A stretch of DNA of 64,000 nt from JBDTSW01 sp051004675 (lineage in GTDB: Bacteria > Actinomycetota > Thermoleophilia > Solirubrobacterales > 70-9): assembly GCA_051004675.1 (NCBI GenBank), contig JBPCKC010000025.1:1-64000 (forward strand), in the 5' to 3' direction. Under the pieces are notes generated by a model. That model was not told where the DNA came from. It worked only from the letters and a program-made list of their open reading frames with translations, and did not search any database. How positions within the stretch are numbered: position 1 is the stretch's first letter; the number at the start of each line of letters is the position of its first letter. Below, piece after piece: positions 42,628 to 50,838 of the stretch. Both the position numbers and the translations under genes were made by a program.

Positions 42628-43035
42628 ATGTCGGAGGAAAACGTGGAGACGCTCAAGCGCGCAATCGACGGGTACAACCGCCGGGACGTCGCCGCCATCT
42701 TGGCGGATGCCGACCCCGAGGCTGAGTGGCATTTCGCCATTCTGGCGGGACTCGGAGGGGAGGCGACGGTGTATCGAGGACAGGAGGACGTCCGCGAGGG
42801 TCTCCGAGACCTCTTCGACACCCTTTCCGACCTTCACGTCGCGTACCCGGAGTACCGGGACCTTGGTGATCGCATCGTCGGGATCGGCCATATCCGCGCC
42901 CGAGGCGCCGGAAGCGGGGCCGAGACCGAGTCCCCTCACGCCCTTGTCGCTGACTTCAAGGACGGCAAGATGATCCTGATTAGGACCTACCTCGATCCCG
43001 CCGAAGCCCTCGAAGCCGCCGGGCTGTCGGAGTAG
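42628..43035 (+). CDS. SnoaL-like protein, tandem copy 1
   Basis: A 135-residue NTF2/SnoaL-fold protein (MSEENVETLKRAIDGYNRRD, then EWHFAILAGLGG, YRGQEDVREGLRDLFDTLSD). First of three tandem paralogs. The end, EALEAAGLSE plus TAG, gcg and ATGTCGGAGGA, is nearly the same DNA as the junction after copy 2. No obvious catalytic Asp/His set. Role unknown. Confidence 0.85.
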   Translation: MSEENVETLKRAIDGYNRRDVAAILADADPEAEWHFAILAGLGGEATVYRGQEDVREGLRDLFDTLSDLHVAYPEYRDLGDRIVGIGHIRARGAGSGAETESPHALVADFKDGKMILIRTYLDPAEALEAAGLSE

Positions 43036-43038
43036 GCG

Positions 43039-43434
43039 ATGTCGGAGGAGAACGAGATCGTGCGGAAACTGATCGAGGCTTTCAATCGGCGCGATGCCGA
43101 GGCGCTCCAAGCGCTCCTCGCCCCAGACGCTGAGATCGTGCCGATGAGAGCGGCCTTGGAGGACACGGTCTACCGTGGGCCTGACGCCGCGTCGCAGTGG
43201 TACGCGGCCCTGGACCAGAGTTGGGAGGGTCTCACCGTGGAGGTTGAGGAGATACGAGACGTTGCCCAGGGAGTCCTCGCCATCGGTCGCATCCGAGGCC
43301 GCGGGCGCGAAAGCGGCGCTGGCATCGACGTCGAGGCAGCATCGCTCGTTCGCTTTCGCGACGGACTGGTCACCAGGCTCCGCACGTATTCCGACGTTGC
43401 CCAGGCCCTCGAAGCCGCCGGGCTGTCGGAGTAG
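43039..43434 (+). CDS. SnoaL-like protein, tandem copy 2
   Basis: A 131-residue paralog starting 4 nt after copy 1 (MSEENEIVRKLIEAFNRRD). It ends QALEAAGLSE. Sequence diverges strongly from copy 1 in the middle but keeps both ends. A GAGGAG tract within its first codons may serve as a ribosome site for re-initiation. Function unknown. Confidence 0.85.
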   Translation: MSEENEIVRKLIEAFNRRDAEALQALLAPDAEIVPMRAALEDTVYRGPDAASQWYAALDQSWEGLTVEVEEIRDVAQGVLAIGRIRGRGRESGAGIDVEAASLVRFRDGLVTRLRTYSDVAQALEAAGLSE

Positions 43435-43437
43435 GCG

Positions 43438-43839
43438 ATGTCGGAGGAGAACGTGGAACTCTTGCGCAGGTCGAATGAGGCCTTCAACGCGCACGATCTT
43501 GAGACATGGGCGACCTTCTACGACCCGGCTTTCACGTTCATCGATCACACGGGGGCAGTGGCCGAGAAGTCGGGATCGGGCTTCGAGACGATCCGTCGCC
43601 AAGCCGAAGGATGGCTCGACATCTTCCCGGACTTCCAGGCGGAGGTGTTGGAGTTCATCGATGCTGGTGATCGCGTCATAACCGTGACCCACTGGCAGGG
43701 AACCGGCACTGGGAGTGGGCTGGCTTTCAGTCAGCCTCAGGCCGAGATCACCACGATTCGCGATGGCAAGATCGTGCGGTTGGAAATGGGATTCGAAAAC
43801 AAGAAAGCCGCCCTCGAAGCCGCCGGGCTGTCGGAGTAG
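43438..43839 (+). CDS. SnoaL-like protein, tandem copy 3
   Basis: A 133-residue paralog (MSEENVELLRRSNEAFNAHD; TFYDPAFTFIDHTGAV; EVLEFIDAGDRVITVTHW) ending AALEAAGLSE. It is closest to the single gene at 33413 in its FIDAGD strand. The operon ends with a GC-rich hairpin 45 nt later. Function unknown. Confidence 0.85.
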   Translation: MSEENVELLRRSNEAFNAHDLETWATFYDPAFTFIDHTGAVAEKSGSGFETIRRQAEGWLDIFPDFQAEVLEFIDAGDRVITVTHWQGTGTGSGLAFSQPQAEITTIRDGKIVRLEMGFENKKAALEAAGLSE

Positions 43840-43883
43840 GGCGCTCACGGGTCTACGCGCGTCACGGTCCGAAGGGAGCGGTG

Positions 43884-43922
43884 GGGGGCGGCCGCGAGCC
43901 TGGTAGCCCCTGGGCCGCCCCC
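43884..43922 (+). terminator. Probable terminator hairpin
   Basis: GGGGGCGGCC, 19-nt loop, GGCCGCCCCC: a 10-bp perfect stem between convergent gene groups (SnoaL cluster and prohead protease). No T-run; it can act on either strand. Confidence 0.55.
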
Positions 43923-43950
43923 TCCCGCCGTGCTCCCGCAAGAGAACATT

Positions 43951-44559
43951 TCAGGCGTCGAACTCGATCACCCGGATGGAAGGCTGCTCTGGCTTCGATG
44001 ACTTGGTCGAGAGCAGGTCCGCTACCTCTGCCCTCGCCGCCCGCTCCCGGATCTCGGCGTCGGTTGGCATCCGGAAGTCGAAGGGCGGCGGTTGATCCCC
44101 GGCGGACTTCCAGCTCAGGGCTCTGGTCGCCGGATGCATCGGCTTCGACGTCACGGAGATCTCCAGCAGGTCGATCGAGGTCAGTGTCCGCCCGCCTCCC
44201 TTGCGCGGACGGCCCTCGGCCATGTACCCGATGCTGAATCCCGCGGAGCCCGCCTTGATGGTCCTCCACGCTTGTCGCCCCTCGCTCTCGGTCCGGTCGA
44301 TCTCCCCGGCCACGACGAGGCCCGCGTCCGTCGCGGGCATCGAGGCGGGATCCACGTGACCCACCGCGGTGGACGAATGCTCGAAGAGCAGCGGGAGGTT
44401 CTTGCCGGAGTCGCGCCAGGCCGCGATCGTCTTGTCGAAGGCGCCGCGCTCGATCACGTCACCCTCGCGGTCGGCCTCCCAGGCGGAGGCGATGGCCTCG
44501 AACTGGCCCAGCTCCGGCTCGGTGACGGTGGTCTCGGCGGCGAGCGTTTTATGCAGCAC
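43951..44559 (-). CDS. HK97-type phage prohead protease
   Basis: A 202-residue phage capsid-maturation serine protease. Motifs: DREGDVIERGAF, LLFEHSSTAVGHVD with the catalytic-type His, GSAGFSIGYMAEGRPR with the nucleophile Ser, and LLEISVTSKPMHPATRAL. GTG 44559 is preceded by AAAGAGGAG with 8 nt spacing. No portal, capsid or terminase genes are in the window, so it is an orphan from a degraded prophage or gene-transfer particle. tRNA-Leu(GAG) lies about 500 bp away. Confidence 0.9.
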   Translation of the reverse strand: MLHKTLAAETTVTEPELGQFEAIASAWEADREGDVIERGAFDKTIAAWRDSGKNLPLLFEHSSTAVGHVDPASMPATDAGLVVAGEIDRTESEGRQAWRTIKAGSAGFSIGYMAEGRPRKGGGRTLTSIDLLEISVTSKPMHPATRALSWKSAGDQPPPFDFRMPTDAEIRERAARAEVADLLSTKSSKPEQPSIRVIEFDA

Positions 44560-44792
44560 GGGTGAGCTCCTCTTTGGGTTCGGGGATCGGGGTGTTCGTG
44601 GCGCGGCACAGGTCTTCGACGTCCTCGCGCTGAAGATGCGGAACCCGGGAGAGCGCCCTCTCGAACGCGTCGAATCGTGGCGGAGACTGATCGCCTCTCC
44701 GCCGTTGCGACCCGGCGCAGCTCGTCGGCCAGGTGGGTTGGCACCCACGCCTGAACGACCGTTCCCGGCTTGGTTTCTGATGTGCTCGTCAC
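44549..44792 (-). pseudogene. Ribbon-helix-helix protein with probable frameshift
   Basis: The gene starts GTG 44792 after a good GGGAG ribosome site. The first frame gives WVPTHLADELRRVATAERRS and VSATIRR, a ribbon-helix-helix pattern. One base further on, another frame gives FERALSRVPHLQREDVEDLC, continuing to PKEELTRAA and a TAA that overlaps the protease start. A one-base insertion near 44664 would separate the two. Without the shift the first frame runs into low-complexity sequence to 44454. Confidence 0.5.
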
Positions 44793-45053
44793 CGACGGAT
44801 CTCCCTTCACGTCCCGTCGGCGGCGGCCCCTCGAATAAGGGTCCTCTCAGGACTTCTTAGGTCTTGCCGGGGAGGCTACCGTGACCCAGGGACGGTCAGA
44901 TCGGCCAGACGGAAAAAGTCCACGCGCCGAGACTTTGGGGAGCGCCGGGCCGGGAGAAAATAGGCCCATATTGGGCCCACGCCTCCTCCGGCGTGGGGGC
45001 CGCCGGGCGCGACCCCAAGTTGAGAAACACCGTAAGACCAGGCGTTCCTTAGT
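44793..45053. other. Gene-free stretch beside prophage remnant
   Basis: About 260 bp with no convincing ORF. It contains a perfect 8-bp hairpin CCCACGCC-TCCTCC-GGCGTGGG near 44975-44996. I see no integrase or att repeat. Confidence 0.4.
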
Positions 45054-45138
<85 letters not shown>

Positions 45139-45219
45139 TCGTGGGCGCGGGATTCTAGACGGCCGGGGCGCGAACGCCCGATCGGCGGCTCCCGGCTTGC
45201 ATCCGTCCGGGCAGGGGTC

Positions 45220-45225
45220 TAGTCT
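45220..45225 (+). promoter_or_regulatory. lexA -10 box
   Basis: TAGTCT, 4 nt before the SOS box. The resulting transcript would start inside or next to the LexA site and have a leader of about 60 nt. Confidence 0.5.
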
Positions 45226-45229
45226 GTAC

Positions 45230-45241
45230 GAACATGTGTTC
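45230..45241. promoter_or_regulatory. LexA (SOS) box
   Basis: GAACATGTGTTC, a perfect 12-bp palindrome matching the GAAC-N4-GTTC actinobacterial/Bacillus LexA site. It lies 51 nt upstream of the lexA start and just after a TAGTCT -10 box, so LexA binding should block initiation (autoregulation). Confidence 0.9.
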
Positions 45242-45292
45242 CCGTAGAAGCGAGCAGCCGCACACCCCCGACACTGGCACTGGAGGCCGATG

Positions 45293-45910
45293 ATGGACAT
45301 CAAGAACGACCTGACCAAGCGCCAGAAGGAGATCTTCGAGTTCATCCGGGGGTATGCCTCCAAGCACGGCTATCCACCCACGGTGCGGGAGATCGGAAAG
45401 GCCGTCGGGTTGACCTCGTCCTCGACGGTGCACGCCCACCTGGCGAACCTCGAGAAGATCGGCCTGCTGCGGCGCGATCCCACCAAGCCGCGCGCGATCG
45501 AGCTGTTGATCGACAAGGCGCGAAAGGCGATTTCCGCCAGGGGTCTGCCGGTCGTCGGCTCGGTCGCGGCGGGCGCCCCCATCCTCGCCGAGGAGAACAT
45601 CGAGGAGTACATGGAGGTACCCGAGGCGATCGGCGGGGCGGAGTCCGACTACGTGTTGCGCGTCCGGGGCGACTCGATGCGCGACGCCGGGATCCTCGAG
45701 GGCGACTACGTCGTGGTCAAGTCCGCCGACCAGGCCGCCAACGGCGAGATCGTCGTCGCCCTCCTGGGCGAGGAGGCGACCGTCAAGCGCTTCTTCCAGG
45801 AGAAGGACCGGATCCGTCTGCAGCCCGAGAACAAGGCTTACAAGCCGATCCGGACCAAGGAGGCCCAGCTCCTGGGCCGCGTGGTCGGCGTGTTTCGGAA
45901 AGTCGTGTGA
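45293..45910 (+). CDS. lexA: SOS repressor LexA
   Basis: A 205-residue repressor-protease. Winged helix with TVREIGKAVGLTSSSTVHAH (30-49); self-cleavage site Ala93-Gly94 in SVAAGAPILAEE; catalytic Ser128 in RGDSMRDAG and Lys165 in EATVKRFF. The full dimerisation domain is intact. ATG 45293 is preferred over 45290 because GGAGG then has 6 nt spacing. It autoregulates through the GAACATGTGTTC box. The next gene starts in its stop codon. Confidence 0.97.
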   Translation: MDIKNDLTKRQKEIFEFIRGYASKHGYPPTVREIGKAVGLTSSSTVHAHLANLEKIGLLRRDPTKPRAIELLIDKARKAISARGLPVVGSVAAGAPILAEENIEEYMEVPEAIGGAESDYVLRVRGDSMRDAGILEGDYVVVKSADQAANGEIVVALLGEEATVKRFFQEKDRIRLQPENKAYKPIRTKEAQLLGRVVGVFRKVV

Positions 45911-46137
45911 TGAGCGCCGTCGCGACCGCCAAGCGTGCGCCGGCCATGGCACGACGCCTAAACCGTGCCCGCGGGTCACGCCCCTTCGACGACCGAGCGA
46001 CGCTGGAGAGCGGCATCCTCAGTGCCTGGGAGGGCCTGGTCGTCGAAGGGCGCTGTGCCTGCCCGGTCTGCGATGGCGCAATGGTGGCGGCCGATGGCTC
46101 CGGCGCATGTGGCTCGTGCGGCTCCGAGCTGAGCTGA
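45910..46137 (+). CDS. Small zinc-ribbon protein
   Basis: A 75-residue basic protein with CACPVCDGAMVAADGSGACG followed by SCGS: two CxxC pairs forming a zinc ribbon. The ATG overlaps the lexA TGA (TGATG), so it is coupled to lexA and therefore probably SOS-induced. N-terminal basic tail (RRLNRARGSR) suggests nucleic acid binding. Function unknown. Confidence 0.78.
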   Translation: MSAVATAKRAPAMARRLNRARGSRPFDDRATLESGILSAWEGLVVEGRCACPVCDGAMVAADGSGACGSCGSELS

Positions 46138-46183
46138 AACCCCCTGGCTGAGTGGTTGCGTCGCACCGTCCGTTCGACGGGAG

Positions 46184-46575
<392 letters not shown>

Positions 46576-46583
46576 TAACGAGG

Positions 46584-46610
46584 AGGCCCCGCGAGGGGCC
46601 TTCTCTATTT
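46584..46610 (+). terminator. Rho-independent terminator of rnpB
   Basis: AGGCCCC-GCGA-GGGGCCT stem-loop followed by TCTCTATTT. Confidence 0.85.
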
Positions 46611-46703
46611 CGGGGATCCATGTCCTGATCACGGTTCGGGGTTGCGTTCAGACCGGTGCCGGGCTACAGCAAACGCGTGAGCTTGGGGGGGCAGGGTGCC
46701 AGG

Positions 46704-47876
46704 ATGCGCGGCGCGCTCGGCGCCGTCGTGTCGGCGGCGCTCACGGCATCCGCCTCGGCAGGCGCGGGAAGCTTTCCGGTGGGCAGCACTGACCCCGCCA
46801 GCGGCGACATCGATGTCAGCCCGAGCTCCGTGGCGTTCGGAAATCAGCAGGTCGGGACGACCAGTGGCGCCCAGACCGTGACGATCCAGAACACGGGTAC
46901 CGGCCCGCTTCAGATCTCCACCCCGACCGTCGGTAACGCGGCGTTCTCTATCTCCACCGACAACTGCGGGCCCACCTATCCGCGAACCATTGCGCCCTCC
47001 GGGTCCTGCACCCTCCAGCTCACGTTCTCGCCCCAGAACGGCAGCACTGTGAACTCCAGCCTCACAATCTCCAGCGACGATCCGGACGAGAGCACCAAGC
47101 TGGTCGCGCTCAGCGGAACCGGGATTGACCCGCCGAACATCGCCTTCGACCCGGAGAGCTTGGACTTCGGGTCGCAGCCGGTGGGCGTCCAAAGCGAGGC
47201 GCTGGCCCTCGAGCTCTCGAATACCGGCGGGTCGAACCTGAACGTGGCCACCCCGACCAGCAACGACGGCGAGTTCAGCGTCGCCGCCGGCACCTGCGGG
47301 TCGTTCCCGCGCACGCTGGCGCCGGCCGCGTCCTGCAACCTGTCCGTGACTTTCACCCCGGCTGCCGCCGGGGAGCGCAGCGCGACGCTGAATATCGCGA
47401 GCAACGACCCCGACGATTCATCGCACGACGTGGCCGTGAGTGGCACCGGGCAGGCCCCGGGCGCGCCGCTGGCGGACGCTCTGATCCGCCGCTCCAAGGA
47501 TGCAGCGATGATCGGGAACAACGTCTACGAGGCGACGCCGGTGACACAGATCGCGAGCTGGTCGGCAAGACGCCGGCAGACGCGGAGCTTCGTGATCGAG
47601 CTTCAAAACGACGGGACCGCGGCGGGCCAGGTGACGGCCTCGGGCTGCGCGTCGACACGAAAGTTCAGCGTCAAGTACCTGGCCGGCGCCAACGACGTAA
47701 CCACGGTGGTGGCGGCTGGGACCTACCAGACCACCGCGCTCGGGCCAGGCGGCTCCGTGACGCTCGAGGCGAAGATTAAGCCCAAGAGGTCGTCGGGAAC
47801 GCTCGCGTGCAACATCACCGCGTTCGCCGCCGGGTCAAGCGACGTCGTGCAGGCGAAGCTCAGGGCCAAGCCCTAG
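46704..47876 (+). CDS. Secreted protein with two choice-of-anchor-D (HYDIN/ASPM-like Ig) domains
   Basis: A 390-residue secreted protein. Signal peptide (RGALGAVVSAALTASASAGA), then two Ig-like domains of the SPD-2/HYDIN type (ISPSSVAFGNQQVGTTS-like; FDPESLDFGSQPVGVQS), each with VTFTPxxxGxRSATLxIxSNDPD and ending VALSGTG / VAVSGTG. The third part (about 270-390) is also beta-rich with one Cys pair. Likely cell-surface. ATG 46704 has a G-rich tract 8-14 nt upstream; the GTG at 46656 would delay the signal peptide. Confidence 0.82.
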   Translation: MRGALGAVVSAALTASASAGAGSFPVGSTDPASGDIDVSPSSVAFGNQQVGTTSGAQTVTIQNTGTGPLQISTPTVGNAAFSISTDNCGPTYPRTIAPSGSCTLQLTFSPQNGSTVNSSLTISSDDPDESTKLVALSGTGIDPPNIAFDPESLDFGSQPVGVQSEALALELSNTGGSNLNVATPTSNDGEFSVAAGTCGSFPRTLAPAASCNLSVTFTPAAAGERSATLNIASNDPDDSSHDVAVSGTGQAPGAPLADALIRRSKDAAMIGNNVYEATPVTQIASWSARRRQTRSFVIELQNDGTAAGQVTASGCASTRKFSVKYLAGANDVTTVVAAGTYQTTALGPGGSVTLEAKIKPKRSSGTLACNITAFAAGSSDVVQAKLRAKP

Positions 47877-47882
47877 ACCGGA

Positions 47883-49044
47883 CTAACCCCAAGTAGTCGA
47901 GACACCCCCGACTTCCATAGCTGCTTCTTGAAAGACGACGCCCCCGGCCATGGCCGGGTGCGTCCGCGCGCCTTCTCAGGATCCGTCGTCGACCAAGAAA
48001 ACCGACCTGAAGGAGAAGCGCATGACGCATGATGACGTGCTCTTCGGCTACCGCCTGCGCCTGTTCACCTTGGCCGAGGAATTGGGCAACGCAAGCGAGG
48101 CCTGCCGGCAGATGGGCGTGGCCCGCTCGACCTACTACGTCTGGAAGCGACGTCTCGAGCGCTACGGCCTCGATGGCCTAGCGGTCCGCGAGCGCCGCCG
48201 CCCGCGGATGCCGAACCAGACCGGCCCCCATCTCGAGATGCGGGTCCTCGCCTTCTCGCTCGGGCACCCGGGCTTCGGGCCGAGGCGGATCTCGGCTGAG
48301 CTTGCCCGCCCCAAGTGGGGCGGGATCCGGATCTCCGAGCACGGGGTCTGGCGGGTGCTGCGGCGCTTCAACCTCAACACCCGCTCAAAGCGCCATGCCC
48401 TGATCGCCCGCCATGCCGACCCCTACGAGCGAAAGCCCACCGAGGAGCCGAAAGAGCTGCATATCGAGGCTCAAGAGCCCGGCGAGAAGGTCCAGATGGA
48501 CTGCTTTTACGTCGGCCGCCTGAGTGGCTCGAAGGGCGTCGTTTGGCAATACACGGCGATCGACGTCGCCTCCGCCTACACCTGGGCGTTCCTGCGAAGC
48601 GAGGAGCACAACCCCTCGGCCCGGCGCACGGCCGAGCTCGCGCACCTGGTCGCGGGCGAGCTCAAGGCAGCGGGCTGGCGCCTGCGGGAGGTCACCACCG
48701 ACAACGGCTCGGAGTTCCGCTCGAAGGACTTCGGGGCCGCGCTCGAAGCCCAGGGCGCCCGCCAGCGCAAGATCAAGGCCGGGCGACCGAACTCGAACGG
48801 CTGCGCCGAGCGGGTCCAGCTGACGATCCTCGAGGAGTGCTGGCGCCCGGCCTTCTCGCGCTCGCTGGCGCCGAAGATCACCGCGCTTCGGCGCGACCTC
48901 GACGAATACCTCGACTACTACAACACCGACCGCGCCCACACCGGGCGCCTGACCAAGGGCAGGGTGCCGGCAGACATAGTCTTCGGGGCCCGCAAGATGG
49001 GAACGGTGAGATGAGCCCGAGCTGTCTTCACATCTCGGGGTTAG
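47883..49044 (+). mobile_element. IS481-type insertion sequence with terminal inverted repeats
   Basis: About 1,162 bp. Left end CTAACCCCAAGTAGTCGAGACA (47883) and inverted right end (49023-49044) match at 17 of 22 positions. One transposase gene fills it. A target-site duplication is not clear. The right end lies 33 bp from the tRNA-Gly(UCC) gene. Confidence 0.8.
48022..49014 (+). CDS. IS481-family transposase
   Basis: A 330-residue DDE transposase. N-terminal HTH (EELGNASEACRQMGVARSTY), then the catalytic Asp in VQMDCFYVG, the second Asp in TTDNGSEFRSKDFG, and the Glu in NGCAERVQLTILEE. The C-terminal DYYNTDRAHTGRLTKGR-type end is typical of the IS481 group. ATG 48022 (MTHDDVLFGYRLRL) is preceded by GGAGAAGCGC; longer frames upstream add non-conserved residues. 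Looks intact. Confidence 0.9.
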   Translation: MTHDDVLFGYRLRLFTLAEELGNASEACRQMGVARSTYYVWKRRLERYGLDGLAVRERRRPRMPNQTGPHLEMRVLAFSLGHPGFGPRRISAELARPKWGGIRISEHGVWRVLRRFNLNTRSKRHALIARHADPYERKPTEEPKELHIEAQEPGEKVQMDCFYVGRLSGSKGVVWQYTAIDVASAYTWAFLRSEEHNPSARRTAELAHLVAGELKAAGWRLREVTTDNGSEFRSKDFGAALEAQGARQRKIKAGRPNSNGCAERVQLTILEECWRPAFSRSLAPKITALRRDLDEYLDYYNTDRAHTGRLTKGRVPADIVFGARKMGTVR

Positions 49045-49076
49045 GACGTTCTAGGCGAGGGGCGCGGCGTGGTGAG

Positions 49077-49149
49077 AGCGGGCGACGAGACTCGAACTCG
49101 CTTCCTTCAGCTTGGAAGGCTGACGTGCAACCAGTTACACCTCGCCCGC
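49077..49149 (-). tRNA. tRNA-Gly(UCC)
   Basis: A 73-nt cloverleaf, acceptor GCGGGCG/CGCCCGC with discriminator U; anticodon stem TCAGC/GCTGA, loop CTTCCAA giving UCC. CCA not encoded. Confidence 0.93.
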
Positions 49150-49269
49150 GGGTGCCGGCGATTATAGGTTTCGCCCATGAGGCGGCTCCTTAGATGGGCG
49201 GTGATCGGCGGCGTGGGCGACCGCGGCGACATGCGCCGGTTCGGTCACTAGGGCCGCCCAGCCGTCGCG

Positions 49270-49839
49270 CTAGCCGATGCGCAGGCCGAAGTCGGCGGTG
49301 TAAAAGCCCTTGCCGCCTCGGCTTTGGAACCCGACGCCGATGTCTCTGAACGTGCCGCTGAGGATGGCGTCGCGGTGCGGGGGCGAGTTCATCCAGCCGC
49401 GGACGATTGCCTCCGGTGTCCCGACGGGGCCAATGCCGTAGGCGATGTTCTCGCCGTAGGCCCAGCGCGAGAGGCCTCCGTGTAGGTAGTTGGCCTTCCG
49501 GAGACGGTCCAGCAGCGAGGGCTCGCCCGGGCACTGATGCGAGAAGCAGTTCTTGCGGGCCATGTAGCTGGAGTGATAGACGGCGGCGTCCACGAGCCGG
49601 TAGTCCTGGTTGAGATCGCCGCGACCGTGCTGGTTGCGCTCGCGGTTGACGAGGCAGGTGACGGCCCGGCGGGCCTCCTTGCGGCCGATGTCCTGAGGCT
49701 GGACGTCGCCGTAGCGCTTGCAGGCGGTGGCGGCCTGCGCGTCGGACGGGACGAGTGCGGCGAGCATGGCCAGCGCGGCGAGGGCGCATGCCACGAGGGC
49801 GAGGGCGGGCGCGTTCAGATGACGGGTGATGGCGGGCAT
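49270..49839 (-). CDS. Secreted CAP-domain protein 1
   Basis: A 189-residue secreted protein of the CAP/SCP superfamily. Signal peptide (ALALVACALAALAMLAALVP), then CLVNRERNQHGRGDLNQDYR, FSHQCPGEPSLLDRLRKA, YGENIAYGIG and GWMNSPPHRDAILSGTFRDIG, the usual SCP motifs with His, Glu and Tyr positions. Three cysteines. CAP proteins in actinobacteria are often secreted with unknown targets. TAGATT is 5 nt upstream of the ATG. Confidence 0.9.
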   Translation of the reverse strand: MPAITRHLNAPALALVACALAALAMLAALVPSDAQAATACKRYGDVQPQDIGRKEARRAVTCLVNRERNQHGRGDLNQDYRLVDAAVYHSSYMARKNCFSHQCPGEPSLLDRLRKANYLHGGLSRWAYGENIAYGIGPVGTPEAIVRGWMNSPPHRDAILSGTFRDIGVGFQSRGGKGFYTADFGLRIG

Positions 49840-49917
49840 CGCGGAATCTATCGGCTGCCCTTTGACGACTCTTTAGTGGACCCGGACGAACGTCCAGGCG
49901 GGGGTACTACCGCGAGC

Positions 49918-50538
49918 TCAGCCCCAGCGGCGGGCGAACACGACCGTGAAGGTGATCGTCGCGGCTGAGCACGGAGAGCCACGCGGGTGGTCCCGGACCG
50001 CGGCGACCCCGATGTCGCGGAAGCCGGCGCGGCGGATGTTCTCTCGGTGAAAGGCGCTGTTCAGCCACGCACTCACCATCCCCCGAGGGGTCTGGGCGCA
50101 GCCGAAGTTCTCCGCGTAGATCCATCGGCTTGCGCCATCGAGATAGCCGCTGCGGCGGATGCGCCCCTCCAGGTCCGGCTCGCCGGGGCATTCATGGCTC
50201 CAGCAACCCTCCCGCATCATCACTTCGTTGTGGCGCGCTGCGGTCTTTCGCAGGCGCGAGTCCGAGCCCAGGCGGCGCAGATCGCGCTGGGCGCGATCCT
50301 CGTTGATCAGGCAGCGCGCGGCCCCGGCGAGCTGCCTGGCCCGGGCGTCGTCGATCCCGGCGCCGGCGTTCGCGCACTGGGCCGCCCGGGCGGGTGAGGG
50401 CGCCAGCACGCCCAGCAAACCAACGGCCAGCGCCACGGCCCCCGTGGCGCGCACGCCCCGCCACGCGGTCAGCCGCGCCTTCACCGCCGATGCGGTGCCC
50501 GCGGGCACGGAAGTTAGGGAGACGGCAGCGGCCCGCAT
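49918..50538 (-). CDS. Secreted CAP-domain protein 2
   Basis: A 206-residue paralog of the gene at 49270, sharing the order of motifs (CLINEDRAQRDLRRLGSDSR, WSHECPGEPDLEGRIRRSGY, AENFGCAQTPRG, AWLNSAFHRENI, FRDIGVA). Signal peptide follows a basic leader (AVKARLTAWRG). TATGAT at 50545-50550 is 6 nt upstream of the ATG. The two CAP genes are tandem, about 80 bp apart, probably from duplication, though divergence is strong outside the core. Confidence 0.9.
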   Translation of the reverse strand: MRAAAVSLTSVPAGTASAVKARLTAWRGVRATGAVALAVGLLGVLAPSPARAAQCANAGAGIDDARARQLAGAARCLINEDRAQRDLRRLGSDSRLRKTAARHNEVMMREGCWSHECPGEPDLEGRIRRSGYLDGASRWIYAENFGCAQTPRGMVSAWLNSAFHRENIRRAGFRDIGVAAVRDHPRGSPCSAATITFTVVFARRWG

Positions 50539-50579
50539 GTGTCGATCATACGGCCGGCGGCGTCGAAAAACTGCGGCAG

Positions 50580-50652
50580 CGGGGGAGCCGGGATTCGAAC
50601 CCGGGTTCTCGGTTTTGGAGACCGAGCGAATGGACCGCTAACTCACTCCCCC
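50580..50652 (-). tRNA. tRNA-Trp(CCA)
   Basis: A 73-nt cloverleaf, acceptor GGGGGAG/CTCCCCC, discriminator G; anticodon stem with CTCGGT/ACCGAG, loop CTCCAAA giving CCA. Its 3' CCA tail is not encoded. Confidence 0.93.
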
Positions 50653-50670
50653 TGGGCACGGGCATGGTAG

Positions 50671-50754
50671 TGCGGGCGGAGGGATTCGAACCCCCACGCT
50701 CTCTCGAGCACCAGGACCTAAACCTGGACCGTCTACCAGTTCCGGCACGCCCGC
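50671..50754 (-). tRNA. tRNA-Leu(UAG)
   Basis: An 84-nt class II tRNA, acceptor GCGGGCG/CGCCCGC (as + strand complement), anticodon stem CCAGG/CCTGG, loop TTTAGGT giving UAG, long variable arm. Separated from tRNA-Trp by 18 bp, so likely one transcript. Confidence 0.93.
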
Positions 50755-50838
50755 TCCGGTGTGGGAGATGTTAGGCGCAGCTTGAGCCGGCGCCCCACCG
50801 TCGCGCGATGCCGCCGGAGGTCTTAGACTTCCGATTTG

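Noticed and set aside
41977..43941. 654-aa minus-strand open frame opposite the SnoaL-like cluster
   Set aside because: It contains repeats only because the three paralogs are similar (RHRLLRQPGGFEG recurs). The plus-strand genes explain the sequence.
47883..49044. Target-site duplication for the IS481-type element
   Set aside because: Flanks (ccgga on the left, gacgt on the right) share no clear direct repeat next to the inverted ends, so I report none.
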